Source: UBA1535 sp964371035
GTDB lineage: Bacteria; Bacillota; Clostridia; Tissierellales; Sedimentibacteraceae
NCBI GenBank assembly: GCA_964371035.1
Contig: CAYJLG010000007.1
Location: 22,914-86,913 of the forward strand
Direction: 5' to 3'
Length of the DNA stretch: 64,000 nucleotides
Under the pieces are notes generated by a model that had not been told where the DNA came from, searched no databases, and saw nothing but the letters and a program-made list of their open reading frames with translations. Shown piece after piece: positions 37,025 through 45,562 of this stretch. The position numbers and the translations under genes are program-made. Each line of letters opens with the position of its first letter. The first letter of the stretch is position 1.

Positions 37025-37498
37025 TTAATTTAAAATCAGAACACATACTGCTTGTGATGATATGCCTTCTTCTTTGCCTTCGAAGCCTAGTTTTTCTGTG
37101 GTTGTGGCTTTTACGCTAACATTTTTTATGTCTGTTTTCAATATTTTGGCTAAAGTTGCTCTCATTTCATCTATGTATGGAGCGATTTTAGGTTTTTGTG
37201 CTATGATTATGCTGTCGATATTACCTATACGGTAGCCTTCTGTTTCCATAACTTCGACCACTTTTTTTAACAAGATTTTGCTATCTATATCTTTGAAACT
37301 ATCGTCTGTATCTGGAAACAAATGTCCGATATCTTTTTTTGCTAATGCTCCTAGTATGCTATCTGCAATTGCATGTATAAGCACGTCTGCATCTGAGTGT
37401 CCATCTAATCCTAAGTGATGTGGTATCTCTATACCACCTATGATTAGTTTTCTGCCTGTAACTAGTTTGTGTACGTCGTAACCTATGCCTATTCTCAT
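37025..37498 (-). CDS. ispF: 2-C-methyl-D-erythritol 2,4-cyclodiphosphate synthase
   Basis: IspF makes MEcPP, the fifth step of the MEP isoprenoid pathway. The start is the ATG at 37496-37498, so that the protein begins MRIGIGYDVHKL with the metal-binding Asp and His of DVHKL. A longer frame would run back into ispD. It has GHSDADVLIHAIADS, the HLFPDTDD block and a C-terminal KATTTEKLGF with the CMP-site Thr. The 157-residue length is normal. It begins one base after the ispD stop codon, so the two genes are coupled, as is common. Confidence 0.97.
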   Translation of the reverse strand: MRIGIGYDVHKLVTGRKLIIGGIEIPHHLGLDGHSDADVLIHAIADSILGALAKKDIGHLFPDTDDSFKDIDSKILLKKVVEVMETEGYRIGNIDSIIIAQKPKIAPYIDEMRATLAKILKTDIKNVSVKATTTEKLGFEGKEEGISSQAVCVLILN

Positions 37499-37499
37499 A

Positions 37500-38204
37500 T
37501 TATCTAATCCTCGCAATTATTTCTGCTAATTGTAAGTCTAATTGAGTCGTGATTTTGATGTTTTTTTCAAAACCTTGGTATGTCATTACTTTGTGTCCGT
37601 AATGTTCTACAAATGATGAATCATCTGTCGCTTTTAGTCCATCTGCTATAGCTTTTTCGTAACATTCTTTTATCAAGTTGTAGTCAAATCCTTGAGGCGT
37701 CTGTACTGCTTTATATTTTTCTCTGTCTAGGCTATTTTTCACGTTGCCTGATTTCAAGACTTGTTTTACAGTGTCTTTTAAGTCCAGTACGGGTATAGCG
37801 GCTCCATGTTCGTTTGTTAGCTCTACACAGTTTTCTATCATGTTTTTAGATGCAAATGGTCTAACTCCGTCGTGGATTAAAACTATAGGGCTTTTGCTTT
37901 TGCCTTCGCTGTCGATAGAGCATATGCCGTTGTGTACTGATTCTGTCCTAGTTTCTCCGCCTGATATTACTTTTTTTACTTTGTCTTTGCCATATGTTAT
38001 TTCTTTTTTGACGTAGTTTAAGTCTTCTTTGTTTACTACTACTATGATTTCATCTATTATCGAATTTCTTTCGAATCGTTCTATAGTTCTTTGCAATATT
38101 GGTACATCGCCGACTTCTAGGTATTGTTTGGGTGTTGCTTTCCCCATTCTTAGCCCTTTTCCGCCTGCTACTATTAATGTTACTACTTTTCTTTTTTTAA
38201 ACAT
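37500..38204 (-). CDS. ispD: 2-C-methyl-D-erythritol 4-phosphate cytidylyltransferase
   Basis: IspD joins CTP to methylerythritol 4-phosphate, the third MEP step. The 234-residue protein has the nucleotidyltransferase loop VAGGKGLRMGKATPKQYL (residues about 13-30), the VLIHDGVRPF block with the metal-binding Asp, and KAVQTPQGF. It is directly upstream of ispF. Although it is a CTP-using enzyme, its motifs show clearly that it is not one of the glycan cytidylyltransferases. Confidence 0.97.
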   Translation of the reverse strand: MFKKRKVVTLIVAGGKGLRMGKATPKQYLEVGDVPILQRTIERFERNSIIDEIIVVVNKEDLNYVKKEITYGKDKVKKVISGGETRTESVHNGICSIDSEGKSKSPIVLIHDGVRPFASKNMIENCVELTNEHGAAIPVLDLKDTVKQVLKSGNVKNSLDREKYKAVQTPQGFDYNLIKECYEKAIADGLKATDDSSFVEHYGHKVMTYQGFEKNIKITTQLDLQLAEIIARIR

Positions 38205-38226
38205 TTTGACTCCTTGAAAATTCGTG

Positions 38227-39225
38227 TTATCTAGGTATGAAGCCTATTTTCTTGTAAACTTTTCTCAATGTTTTTCTAGCTGTATTTTCTGCTTTTTCTG
38301 CTCCTGCTCTGTATATCTGCTCTAAGTAATCTTTGTTTTTCATCAGATCTTCGCATTTTGTTCTGATTGGTCTTAATTCTTCTACTACTACTTCTGCTAC
38401 ATCGTCTTTAAATTCAGCGTATCCTTTGCCTTCGTATCTTTTGACTATGTCTTCTTGTTTTTCGCCTGTGATTTTAGAATAAATTCCAAGTAGGTTTTTT
38501 ACGCCTAATTGTTCATCGTTTAATTGTACTATGCCGACTGAGTCTGTAACTGCTCTTTTGAATTTTCTTCTGATTGCATCATCGCTGTCTGATAGTGAAA
38601 TGAAGTTGTTTTCATTGGCATCTGATTTAGACATTTTGCTAGTAGGGTCTTGTAGACTCATAATTTTTGCGCCTTCTTTTGAAATGAATGGTTCAGGAAT
38701 AGCAAAAGTTTCAGAGTATTTGTTGTTAAATCTCATCGCAACGTCTCTAGTTAATTCTAAGTGTTGTCTTTGATCTTCTCCTACTGGAACTAAGTTTGTT
38801 TGGTATAGAAGGATGTCTGCTACCATCAAAGTAGGATAAGTGAAGAGTCCTGCAGTGATGTTGCCGTCTTGTTTTTTTGATTTATCTTTGAACTGAGTCA
38901 TTCTGTTTAGTTCACCAAAATACGTACTACAGTTTAGTGCCCATGCTAATTCTGCATGTGCCGGCACATGAGATTGGATAAACATAGTAACTTTTTGAGG
39001 ATCTAGTCCTACTGCTATATAGTTGGCTAAAACTTGCAAAGTACTTTGTCTTAATTCTTTAGGCTCTTTTGGAACTGTAATCGCATGCATATCAACTATA
39101 CAATAATAGTTGTCGTATTCGTCTTGAAAATCTAACCAGTTTTTTAATGCACCTAAATAGTTTCCTAATGTAAGTATACCTGAAGGCTGTACGCCACTAA
39201 AAACAACTTGTTTTTTTGTTTCCAT
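38227..39225 (-). CDS. trpS: tryptophanyl-tRNA synthetase
   Basis: TrpS charges tRNA-Trp. The 332-residue class Ic synthetase has SGVQPSGILTLGNYLGAL near the N-terminus (the TLGN form of the HIGH motif), the VGEDQRQHLELTRD block that reads tryptophan, and KMSKSD near residue 200. The length is normal. An AGGAGG site precedes the ATG. The 96-base upstream gap contains no T-box signature, so tRNA-sensing control by that route is not seen. Confidence 0.97.
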   Translation of the reverse strand: METKKQVVFSGVQPSGILTLGNYLGALKNWLDFQDEYDNYYCIVDMHAITVPKEPKELRQSTLQVLANYIAVGLDPQKVTMFIQSHVPAHAELAWALNCSTYFGELNRMTQFKDKSKKQDGNITAGLFTYPTLMVADILLYQTNLVPVGEDQRQHLELTRDVAMRFNNKYSETFAIPEPFISKEGAKIMSLQDPTSKMSKSDANENNFISLSDSDDAIRRKFKRAVTDSVGIVQLNDEQLGVKNLLGIYSKITGEKQEDIVKRYEGKGYAEFKDDVAEVVVEELRPIRTKCEDLMKNKDYLEQIYRAGAEKAENTARKTLRKVYKKIGFIPR

Positions 39226-39321
39226 CTCAATCTCCTCCTAAACATGAATTATAGATTTTTTACGGTTATTTTTTACTCTTAGTTTCTCTAAAAATAATTA
39301 TTATGTAAATTTATATGATTG

Positions 39322-40413
39322 TTATACGTTAAATCTAAAGTGAACTACGTCACCATCTTGCATGATATAATCTTTGCCTTCTAGTCTTGTCAATCCTTTT
39401 TCTTTTGCAGCTGCTTGTGATTTATGTTCAAATAAGTCGCTATATGAAGTTACTTCTGCTCGTATAAATCCTCTTTCGATATCTGTGTGGATTTTGCCTG
39501 CTGCTTGAGGTGCTTTTGTGCCTCTTTTTACTGTCCAAGCTCTAGTTTCTTCTGGTCCTGTAGTCAAGAAGCTCATAAGTCCGAGCAATGAGTAGCTCGC
39601 TCTTATAAGTTTGTCTAATCCTGATTCTGACAGGCCTAATTCTTGTAAAAATTCCATTTTTTCTTCTCTATCAAGTTCTGATATTTCTGCTTCTATTTGT
39701 CCGCATACTAATATAACTTCTGAACCTACTGTTTTTGCGTATTCTTCTACTTTTTGCACATAGCTACAGTCTCCAGGATTTGCGATGAATTCTTCTGAAA
39801 CATTGGCTGCGTATAAAACTGGCTTAGAAGTGATTAGGTTGAAGGTTTTTACTAATTTTTGTTCGTTGTCATCAAAGGTTAATGAGCGAGCAGGCTTTTC
39901 TGCTTCTAGGACTTCCATTACTTTTTGTGCCAACGCTAATTCGCCTAATACTGTCTTGTCGCCTTTTGACATTTTTGTAAGTTTTTCTATCCTTTTAGAT
40001 AGAACTTCCATGTCTGCAAGGATTAACTCTAATTCGATGATATCTATATCTCTAAGTGGATCTACAGTGCCTTCTACGTGTACGACGTTTTCGTCTTCGA
40101 AACATCTAACTACGTGCACTACTGATTCAACTTCTCTGATGTGTGATAAAAATTTGTTTCCTAGTCCTTCGCCTTTACTAGCTCCTTTTACAAGACCTGC
40201 AATATCAAAGAATTCAATCGCTGTAGGAATGATTTTTTTTGATTTGTTCATTTCTGCTAAAAAGTCAAGTCTTTCGTCTGGAACGCTAACTACGCCCACG
40301 TTTGGCTCAATAGTACAAAACGGATAATTTGCCGATTCTGCACCTGCCGAAGTTATTGCGTTAAATAATGTACTTTTACCTACGTTTGGTAAACCAACTA
40401 TACCTAATTTCAT
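39322..40413 (-). CDS. ychF: ribosome-binding ATPase YchF (Obg family)
   Basis: YchF is a universally conserved P-loop protein that binds the ribosome and prefers ATP over GTP. The 363-residue protein starts with GIVGLPNVGKSTLFNAIT (P-loop at residues 8-15), then NYPFCTIEPNVG and FFDIAGLVKGASKGEGLGN. The position of the usual NKxD motif has NVSEE, as in all YchF, which accounts for the ATP preference. A C-terminal TGS domain ends with YIMQDGDVVHFRFNV. Length is standard. A sigma-A promoter lies upstream. Confidence 0.97.
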   Translation of the reverse strand: MKLGIVGLPNVGKSTLFNAITSAGAESANYPFCTIEPNVGVVSVPDERLDFLAEMNKSKKIIPTAIEFFDIAGLVKGASKGEGLGNKFLSHIREVESVVHVVRCFEDENVVHVEGTVDPLRDIDIIELELILADMEVLSKRIEKLTKMSKGDKTVLGELALAQKVMEVLEAEKPARSLTFDDNEQKLVKTFNLITSKPVLYAANVSEEFIANPGDCSYVQKVEEYAKTVGSEVILVCGQIEAEISELDREEKMEFLQELGLSESGLDKLIRASYSLLGLMSFLTTGPEETRAWTVKRGTKAPQAAGKIHTDIERGFIRAEVTSYSDLFEHKSQAAAKEKGLTRLEGKDYIMQDGDVVHFRFNV

Positions 40414-40491
40414 TTAATAATTTTCCTTTCAATTTTGAGGTAATCTTTTATATGTATCGAATAATTTTCGATTATGTCTGTGAATTCTAAC

Positions 40492-40520
40492 ATTATATAT
40501 CATTAGAAAAAAAATGACAA
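40492..40520 (-). promoter_or_regulatory. sigma-A promoter of ychF
   Basis: Minus strand TTGTCA (40515-40520), a 17-base spacer, then TATAAT (40492-40497). It lies about 80 bases upstream of the ychF start. Confidence 0.75.
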
Positions 40521-40542
40521 CAAAAATTTTTGTGTATTTAAA

Positions 40543-40571
40543 TTGACTTTTATTAATAAAGTGTGTAAAAT
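40543..40571 (+). promoter_or_regulatory. sigma-A promoter of the amidohydrolase gene
   Basis: TTGACT (40543-40548), a 17-base spacer, then TAAAAT (40566-40571), 40 bases before the start codon. Confidence 0.75.
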
Positions 40572-40611
40572 TTAAATCAGTAACATAAATCAAATTTTGG
40601 AGGTAAGTGTT

Positions 40612-41781
40612 TTGATTATTATTAAAAATGCTGATTTAGTCAATATGGCTGATATTTGCCATGAGAAAAAGGATATTCTTATTGAAGGAACTATTATTAA
40701 AGAAATTGGAGAAATAGACGCTTCTAAATATCCTGACGCTGAAGTAATAGATGCAAAGGGTGCAATGGTTACGCCTGGTCTAGTTGATGCACACTGTCAT
40801 GTTGGACTTTTTGAAGATTTGGTAGGACCTGTAGGTAGTGACGGTAACGAGTTAATGAATCCTGTAGTGCCTGAATTGAGAGGTATTGACTCTGTTAAGC
40901 CACATGATCCATCGTTTAAAGCCGCTCTAAAAGCTGGTATCACTACTGTAGTTACAGGACCTGGCAGTGGCGAAGTTATAGCAGGAACTTTTTGTGCTTT
41001 AAAAACTGTAGGAAAAACTATATATGAAATGACGATAAAAGAAGAAATGGCTATGAAAATGGCTTTAGGCGAAAATCCTAAAAGAGTGTTTGGTGGAAGA
41101 AATCAAATGCCGTCTACTCGTATGTCAAACGCTGCGATGATGAGAGAATCTCTTTTCAAGGCAAGAGAATATTATGATAAAAAGAAGGATTATGAAAAGG
41201 CTGTAGCTGAAGGTAAAGAAGATGCGAAAAAACCTGAGTTCAATATGAAGTGGGAATCTCTATCTAGAGTTTTTGATGGTTTTTTAGTTAAAATTCATGC
41301 TCATCAAGAAGATGATATCACTACTGCTATTAGAATAATAGAAGAGTTTGGATTAAATGGTACTATTGAACACTGTACGTCTGGTTGGAAAATAGCTGAA
41401 ACATTGAAGGAAAAAAATATCAGATGTATCATAGGACCTGTACTTGGTGCAAGAAGCAAGATTGAATTGAAAGACAAATCTTTTGAATCTGGTAGAGTGT
41501 TAAAAGAGCATGGTGTAGAGTTTGCTATAATGACAGATCATCCTGTTATACCGCTTGAAAACACATTGACACAAGCTGGATTGTTCGTAAGAGAAGGATT
41601 GTCTCAATTAGACACCCTTAAAGCTTTGACTATAGATGCAGCGAAAATCACTGAAATAGATGACAGAGTTGGAAGTATCGAAGTTGGCAAAGATGCTGAT
41701 ATAGTTATTTGGTCTGGAGATCCATTCCACTATATGACTGTACCAACTAATGTAATAGTTAACGGTAAAATAGCGATATAA
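40612..41781 (+). CDS. amidohydrolase family protein
   Basis: The metal-dependent hydrolase fold is shown by VTPGLVDAHCHVG (HxH metal site), HAHQEDD and IEHCTSG (further metal His residues) and AIMTDHPVIPL (catalytic Asp). The C-terminal block VGSIEVGKDADIVIWSGDP is typical of the imidazolonepropionase-like and dihydroorotase-like amidohydrolases. The substrate is unknown. The start is a TTG at 40612 that lies eight bases after GGAGG; no in-frame ATG fits that site. It stands alone between a promoter and a strong terminator. It has no signal peptide and is probably cytosolic. Confidence 0.85.
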   Translation: MIIIKNADLVNMADICHEKKDILIEGTIIKEIGEIDASKYPDAEVIDAKGAMVTPGLVDAHCHVGLFEDLVGPVGSDGNELMNPVVPELRGIDSVKPHDPSFKAALKAGITTVVTGPGSGEVIAGTFCALKTVGKTIYEMTIKEEMAMKMALGENPKRVFGGRNQMPSTRMSNAAMMRESLFKAREYYDKKKDYEKAVAEGKEDAKKPEFNMKWESLSRVFDGFLVKIHAHQEDDITTAIRIIEEFGLNGTIEHCTSGWKIAETLKEKNIRCIIGPVLGARSKIELKDKSFESGRVLKEHGVEFAIMTDHPVIPLENTLTQAGLFVREGLSQLDTLKALTIDAAKITEIDDRVGSIEVGKDADIVIWSGDPFHYMTVPTNVIVNGKIAI

Positions 41782-41787
41782 TATTTT

Positions 41788-41820
41788 AAGGGCGACCATA
41801 TATTGGTCGCCCTTGTTTTT
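41788..41820. terminator. terminator after the amidohydrolase gene
   Basis: An 11-bp stem AAGGGCGACCA / TGGTCGCCCTT (41788-41798 and 41804-41814) with a five-base loop and a T-run to 41820. It lies between convergent genes. Confidence 0.92.
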
Positions 41821-41831
41821 ACAATTTTGAA

Positions 41832-42560
41832 TTATTTTTTAAAGTATGGTATAGGATTTAGTTTGTGCGTTGCATATTTGTGTAGTTGATCTACTCTTTT
41901 TTTGATATGGTCTTCAACTTCTATGCCTGTGGCAACTTTATAAATATCGTTGTAGGTTACACCTAATTTTTCTTCATCGCCGACTAAGCCTAAGCCATCG
42001 TGAGGCATCTTGTGAACTATTTCAGGGAAATATCCTAATTCATCGCCTACTTGCAACACTTCATGCACCCACAAATCTCTTAAGGGATTTATATCATGTC
42101 CCGTATCTCCCCATTTTGTACAAAATCCAACGTATGCTTCTCCTGCATTGCCTGTACCTACTACACAAGCTCTTGCGTCTTGAGTATCTGATAATGTTTG
42201 AGCTACTGCATAAAGCGTAGTCATTCGCATCCTTGGAGCTGTGTTGATTTTTGCTTCTTTGCTGAGTTGACCTATTTGAGTTTCAATTTCGTCGATTATG
42301 CCTGTATAACCTTCATTTATGTTTACTGTTATACTTCTGATTTTTAATTCGTCTACAACTTTTTTTGAATCTTCAATGTCTGATTGCATTCCGTTTGGCA
42401 TCATTACGCCTACTACGTTTTCTGCTCCTATAGCTCTAACTAAAAGCCCTGCGACAACTGCGCTGTCTTTTCCTCCTGAAATGCCTAGTACAGCAGTTTT
42501 TCTGCCGTTTTCGTCAAACCAATTTTTGATCCATTCGATTATTCTTTCAGATAGTTTCAA
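41832..42560 (-). CDS. nadE: NAD+ synthase, ammonia-dependent type
   Basis: NadE amidates nicotinic acid adenine dinucleotide to NAD. The 242-residue protein has the PP-loop LGISGGKDSAVV (SGGKDS at 28-33), RMRMTTLYAVAQ, VVGTGNAGEAYVGFCTKWGDTGHDINPL and KMPHDGLGLVGDEEKLG. It lacks an N-terminal glutaminase domain, so it uses free ammonia. It follows a nicotinamidase-like gene by seven bases, which suggests a two-gene NAD salvage unit. Confidence 0.95.
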   Translation of the reverse strand: MKLSERIIEWIKNWFDENGRKTAVLGISGGKDSAVVAGLLVRAIGAENVVGVMMPNGMQSDIEDSKKVVDELKIRSITVNINEGYTGIIDEIETQIGQLSKEAKINTAPRMRMTTLYAVAQTLSDTQDARACVVGTGNAGEAYVGFCTKWGDTGHDINPLRDLWVHEVLQVGDELGYFPEIVHKMPHDGLGLVGDEEKLGVTYNDIYKVATGIEVEDHIKKRVDQLHKYATHKLNPIPYFKK

Positions 42561-42567
42561 CTCTATA

Positions 42568-43107
42568 TCACCTCACGTTTACTTGTATGCCTTTTAAAAC
42601 ATCTATAGTTTTTTTGTGAATTTCTTTGTCTGCACTGTCACATTTGTTAGAGTGAACGGTTATAGTAGCATGTGGAAATGCCGCTTGAAAACAGCATACG
42701 TTGCTAAGTACACAAATATTGCTGACTAAGCCTACCATTTCTATTTCATCTACGTCAAACTTGTTTTTAATTTTTAGCATATTTTCTGGATCTACACCGA
42801 AGGCTTCCTTGTCAACGAAGTAAACTTTCTCCTTGTTTTCTTCTACGAGTTGACCAGTTTTGCCGTATAGTTCCCATCCGTGAGTTTTATGAATGCAATG
42901 TGTGATAGGAAGGTTTTTTCCTTCTCTAGTGTCTAAGTAATCGTCGAAGTGAGTATCTCTTGTAACTACTATATGTTGATTTTCTTCTAGATAGTTTTTT
43001 AGTGTCTCTTCTATTAATTGGTCTAGTACAACTGCGTCGCTAAAACCTAAGCTTCCATCTACAAAATCATTTTGAAAATCTACTATTACCAACATCTTTT
43101 TTTTCAT
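42568..43107 (-). CDS. cysteine hydrolase of the nicotinamidase/isochorismatase family
   Basis: The fold has the catalytic Asp in VIVDFQNDFVDGSL (residue 9), a Lys in VDKEAFG near residue 100 and the nucleophilic Cys in LVSNICVLSN near residue 133, the usual D-K-C triad. The THFDDYLDTREGKNLPITHC segment is where nicotinamidases hold metal ligands. Being next to nadE, it most likely deamidates nicotinamide to nicotinate for NAD salvage. The start is uncertain: AAAGGA sits before three close in-frame ATG codons (43119, 43116, 43107). I chose the one that gives the usual family N-terminus. Confidence 0.85.
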   Translation of the reverse strand: MKKKMLVIVDFQNDFVDGSLGFSDAVVLDQLIEETLKNYLEENQHIVVTRDTHFDDYLDTREGKNLPITHCIHKTHGWELYGKTGQLVEENKEKVYFVDKEAFGVDPENMLKIKNKFDVDEIEMVGLVSNICVLSNVCCFQAAFPHATITVHSNKCDSADKEIHKKTIDVLKGIQVNVR

Positions 43108-43171
43108 AATAATCATCATTCCTTTCTGCGAAAGGCACAAAATAGGACGAAACCGAATGTGTACTTTCGAC

Positions 43172-43918
43172 TTAAAACTTGTATTCTACTTTAAATTTAT
43201 TTTTTAACGCTTCTTGTTTTTCGCCATATGCAGCTGCTTGTTTGTTGTATACAACTTTTTTTGCTACTTCATCTTTAACTTCATCAAAAGATTTTTCTCC
43301 TGCTGCGTTTTTCTCGTTTAATTGGATGATGTGATATCCGAATTGAGTTTTAACAGGCTCGCTTACATCGCCTACGTTCATTGCAAATGTAGCAACTTCA
43401 AATTCAGGAACCATTTGACCTTTTCCAAATTTACCTAAGTTTCCGCCTGCATTTTTTGAAGGGCAGCTCGAGTATTGTTGTGCTGCTGTAGAAAATTCTA
43501 ATCCACCTTTTATTTCTTCTATTATGCTGTTAGCTTCTTCTAAAGTTTCTATAAGTATATGGCTAGCTACAACAGTTTCATCTGTAGAAAAATCGCTTTT
43601 ATTTTCTTCGAAATATGCTATCGCTTCTTCTTCTGTAGCTTCTATTTGTGACATTAGTTTGCTCACAGAGTATTGAGCTAATAAAGATTTTTTAAGTTGT
43701 TCTAATGCTTTTTCAAAATCTGCTTCTTCGTGTAGCATGTTTTCAGTCGCATCTGTGAAAAGCATCTCTTCCAATATTAGTTGCTCCACAAGTTGCTTGT
43801 ATCCCTCTTCGCCCTTGTATTGAGCAGCATTAGGACCTAAATTAGCATAAAGCATTTCTACGTCTGATTGCTTTATTTCTTTTCCGTTTACAATAGCCAA
43901 AATTTTGTTTTCCATCAT
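43172..43918 (-). CDS. parvulin-type peptidyl-prolyl cis-trans isomerase
   Basis: The C-terminal half (about residues 115-215) is a rotamase domain: VVASHILIETLEEA, SSCPSKNAGGNLGKFGKGQMVPEFE, and VKTQFGYHIIQL. The N-terminal 110 residues are a SurA/trigger-factor-like helical chaperone segment. Unlike PrsA of related bacteria it has neither a signal peptide nor a lipobox, so it should act in the cytosol. A long promoter region lies upstream and is shared, divergently, with the TM1266 operon. Confidence 0.93.
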   Translation of the reverse strand: MMENKILAIVNGKEIKQSDVEMLYANLGPNAAQYKGEEGYKQLVEQLILEEMLFTDATENMLHEEADFEKALEQLKKSLLAQYSVSKLMSQIEATEEEAIAYFEENKSDFSTDETVVASHILIETLEEANSIIEEIKGGLEFSTAAQQYSSCPSKNAGGNLGKFGKGQMVPEFEVATFAMNVGDVSEPVKTQFGYHIIQLNEKNAAGEKSFDEVKDEVAKKVVYNKQAAAYGEKQEALKNKFKVEYKF

Positions 43919-43980
43919 TTAATCACCTTTTATTATTTAAAAGGTATCTCCTTTCGAATTCTGTGTTTCACTTACGCATT

Positions 43981-44010
43981 AGTATATCAAAAACGTTATA
44001 CAATAGTCAA
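43981..44010 (-). promoter_or_regulatory. sigma-A promoter of the parvulin gene
   Basis: Minus strand TTGACT (44005-44010), an 18-base spacer and TATACT (43981-43986), about 65 bases before the start codon. Confidence 0.7.
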
Positions 44011-44043
44011 AGGTTTTATAGTAATAATTTTTTCATTATCATA

Positions 44044-44072
44044 TTGACAAGCAAAAAAAAGTATGTTATATT
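44044..44072 (+). promoter_or_regulatory. sigma-A promoter of the TM1266-ABC transporter operon
   Basis: TTGACA (44044-44049), exactly 17 bases, then TATATT (44067-44072). Transcription should begin near 44079, leaving a leader of about 137 bases before the first ATG. Confidence 0.85.
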
Positions 44073-44078
44073 TTTAAC

Positions 44079-44194
44079 AGATCTAAGTTCAAAGTATCTA
44101 CTGAGAACAAGGAGAAAATTTAATAAGGCGACGTTATATTTTTGTGTCGTATTTATTGTAATTCTCCTTATTTGTTGTCGAATAAGGTTTTTTT
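44079..44194 (+). promoter_or_regulatory. cis-acting attenuator leader of unrecognised class
   Basis: The leader has a small hairpin with a 2x2 internal loop (44087-44108). Next is a long irregular hairpin closed by AAGGAGAA (44109-44116) with TTCTCCTT (44162-44169), which contains inner helices 44122-44126/44153-44157 and 44129-44134/44144-44149. Then comes an intrinsic terminator CCTTATT (44166-44172) / AATAAGG (44181-44187) followed by seven T residues (44188-44194). The long hairpin and the terminator compete for 44166-44169, so only one can form. This is the layout of a riboswitch or protein-controlled attenuator. It lacks the conserved TPP, SAM-I, purine, preQ1, THF and T-box signatures as I know them. 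Confidence 0.72.
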
Positions 44195-44215
44195 ATTTTA
44201 AAGGGAGTGTGTGTT

Positions 44216-44473
44216 ATGTCTATTGAAAAACGTATCGGAGTGATAGGAATTGTAATTGAAGATTTAGATCAAGTCGCTTTGATTAATGAAATACTGCATA
44301 ATCACGGTAATATCATCGTGGGAAGAATGGGTATTCCATATCGTGAAAAAGGTGTTAGCATAATATCTATAATTGTTGATGGAACTACTGATGAAATAGG
44401 AGCTTTAAACGGACAACTCGGAAAGATACAGGGAGTAAATGTAAAAAGTGCTCTCTCAAAAAAAGTATTCTAG
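44216..44473 (+). CDS. TM1266-family small protein (putative iron-only hydrogenase system regulator)
   Basis: The 85-residue protein reads IGVIGIVIEDLDQVALINEIL, then GRMGIPYREKGVSIISIIVDG and LNGQLGKIQGVNVKSA. This is the ACT/NikR-C-like fold of the TM1266 family, found near [FeFe]-hydrogenase maturation genes in many anaerobes. Its true function is not established. The ATG at 44216 follows GGGAG. It is the first gene of an operon with an ABC importer, behind the attenuator leader, so it may sense or regulate use of the imported compound. No hyd genes are in the window. Confidence 0.85.
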   Translation: MSIEKRIGVIGIVIEDLDQVALINEILHNHGNIIVGRMGIPYREKGVSIISIIVDGTTDEIGALNGQLGKIQGVNVKSALSKKVF

Positions 44474-44485
44474 GAGGATTTATTA

Positions 44486-45562
44486 ATGAAAAAAATATCA
44501 ATTTTAGTTAGCTTATTGCTTATAATGGCACTTGTTTTCGGTGCGTGCACTAGTCAAGATGCTAGCAATGGAAATGCTACAGGCAATGAAGGCACTGTAG
44601 ACGAACAAGATGTAACAGAAGACACAGACACAGAAGAAGATAAGGACATAGTTGAAGAAGAACCAAAAGATCCAGTTACCGTAAATGTTTATGGTTTGAA
44701 AGGTCCTACTTCTATAGGTATGATCAAGCTGATTGATGAAAAAGCGCTTAATGATGATGTGTACACAGTAGAATATACTACTGTAGAAGCACCAGATATG
44801 TTAACTGGAAAAATTATTAATGGAGAAATCCAAATAGCAGCTGTACCTACAAACTTAGCAGCAACCTTGTATAATAAAACTGAAGGTGATGTACAGTTTT
44901 TAGCTCAAAACACACTTGGAGTTTTATATGCTGTAGGTAGCGATACTGCTATTACTTCTTTAGCCGATTTGGAAGGCAAAAAAGTAGTTGCTAGCGGAGC
45001 AGGTTCTGTGCCTGAATTTGCTATGAATTATATGTTGGAACAAAATGGACTTACAGATAAAGTCACTCTTGATTATCAACCTGACCATGCTACTGCAGCT
45101 CAATTGTTGATAGGTGGAGATGCTGACGTTGCTATACTTCCTCAACCTTTTGCTACACAAGTTCAAATGCAAAACGAAGACATTAAAGTATTGATAGATT
45201 TAAATGAAGAATGGGCTGTAGCGTCTGATAACGCAAGTGTACTGTCGATGGGCGCACTGGTTATTAATGCAGATTTTGCAAAAAATAATCCTGAGTTTGT
45301 AGCTGAATTTTTAAAACTATATGAAGAATCTGTTAACTTTGTAAATGAAAATCCTAAGGAAGCATCCATTTTGGTTGAAGAAAACGGCATACTTCCGAGT
45401 GCTGCACTTGTTGAAAAAGCTATACCATATTGTGCTATAGTTTATAAAGATGCTCAAAGTGCAAAAGATGAAATTAATAATTTTTTAGAAATATTGTTTA
45501 ACTCAAACAATGCATCTATAGGAGGAAAACTTCCTGATGATAACTTCTATTATTCGGAATAG
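44486..45562 (+). CDS. substrate-binding lipoprotein of a NitT/TauT-like ABC importer
   Basis: The signal peptide ends in the lipobox LVFGAC (Cys21), so the mature protein is lipid-anchored outside the membrane. An acidic linker of about 40 residues follows. The binding domain has a YGLKGPTSIGMIKL start, IAAVPTNLAATLYN, LADLEGKKVVASGAGSVPEF and ADVAILPQPFATQV, as in NMT1/SsuA-like proteins that bind small organic anions or thiamine precursors. The ligand is unknown. The permease start lies within its last 26 bases. Confidence 0.88.
   Translation: MKKISILVSLLLIMALVFGACTSQDASNGNATGNEGTVDEQDVTEDTDTEEDKDIVEEEPKDPVTVNVYGLKGPTSIGMIKLIDEKALNDDVYTVEYTTVEAPDMLTGKIINGEIQIAAVPTNLAATLYNKTEGDVQFLAQNTLGVLYAVGSDTAITSLADLEGKKVVASGAGSVPEFAMNYMLEQNGLTDKVTLDYQPDHATAAQLLIGGDADVAILPQPFATQVQMQNEDIKVLIDLNEEWAVASDNASVLSMGALVINADFAKNNPEFVAEFLKLYEESVNFVNENPKEASILVEENGILPSAALVEKAIPYCAIVYKDAQSAKDEINNFLEILFNSNNASIGGKLPDDNFYYSE

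Noticed and set aside
39226..39321. T-box leader upstream of trpS
   Set aside because: The gap is only 96 bases and lacks the conserved T-box sequence and a terminator/antiterminator pair.
39785..40327. 180-codon plus-strand open frame inside ychF
   Set aside because: It is antisense to a fully conserved housekeeping gene, is Ser-rich as such shadows usually are, and has no start signals.
44087..44108. TPP riboswitch in the TM1266-importer leader, suggested by a CTGAGA-like stretch and an NMT1-like binding protein
   Set aside because: Only the short CTGAGA match is present. The conserved second arm of the TPP aptamer with its CTGATC-type segment is absent from the leader.
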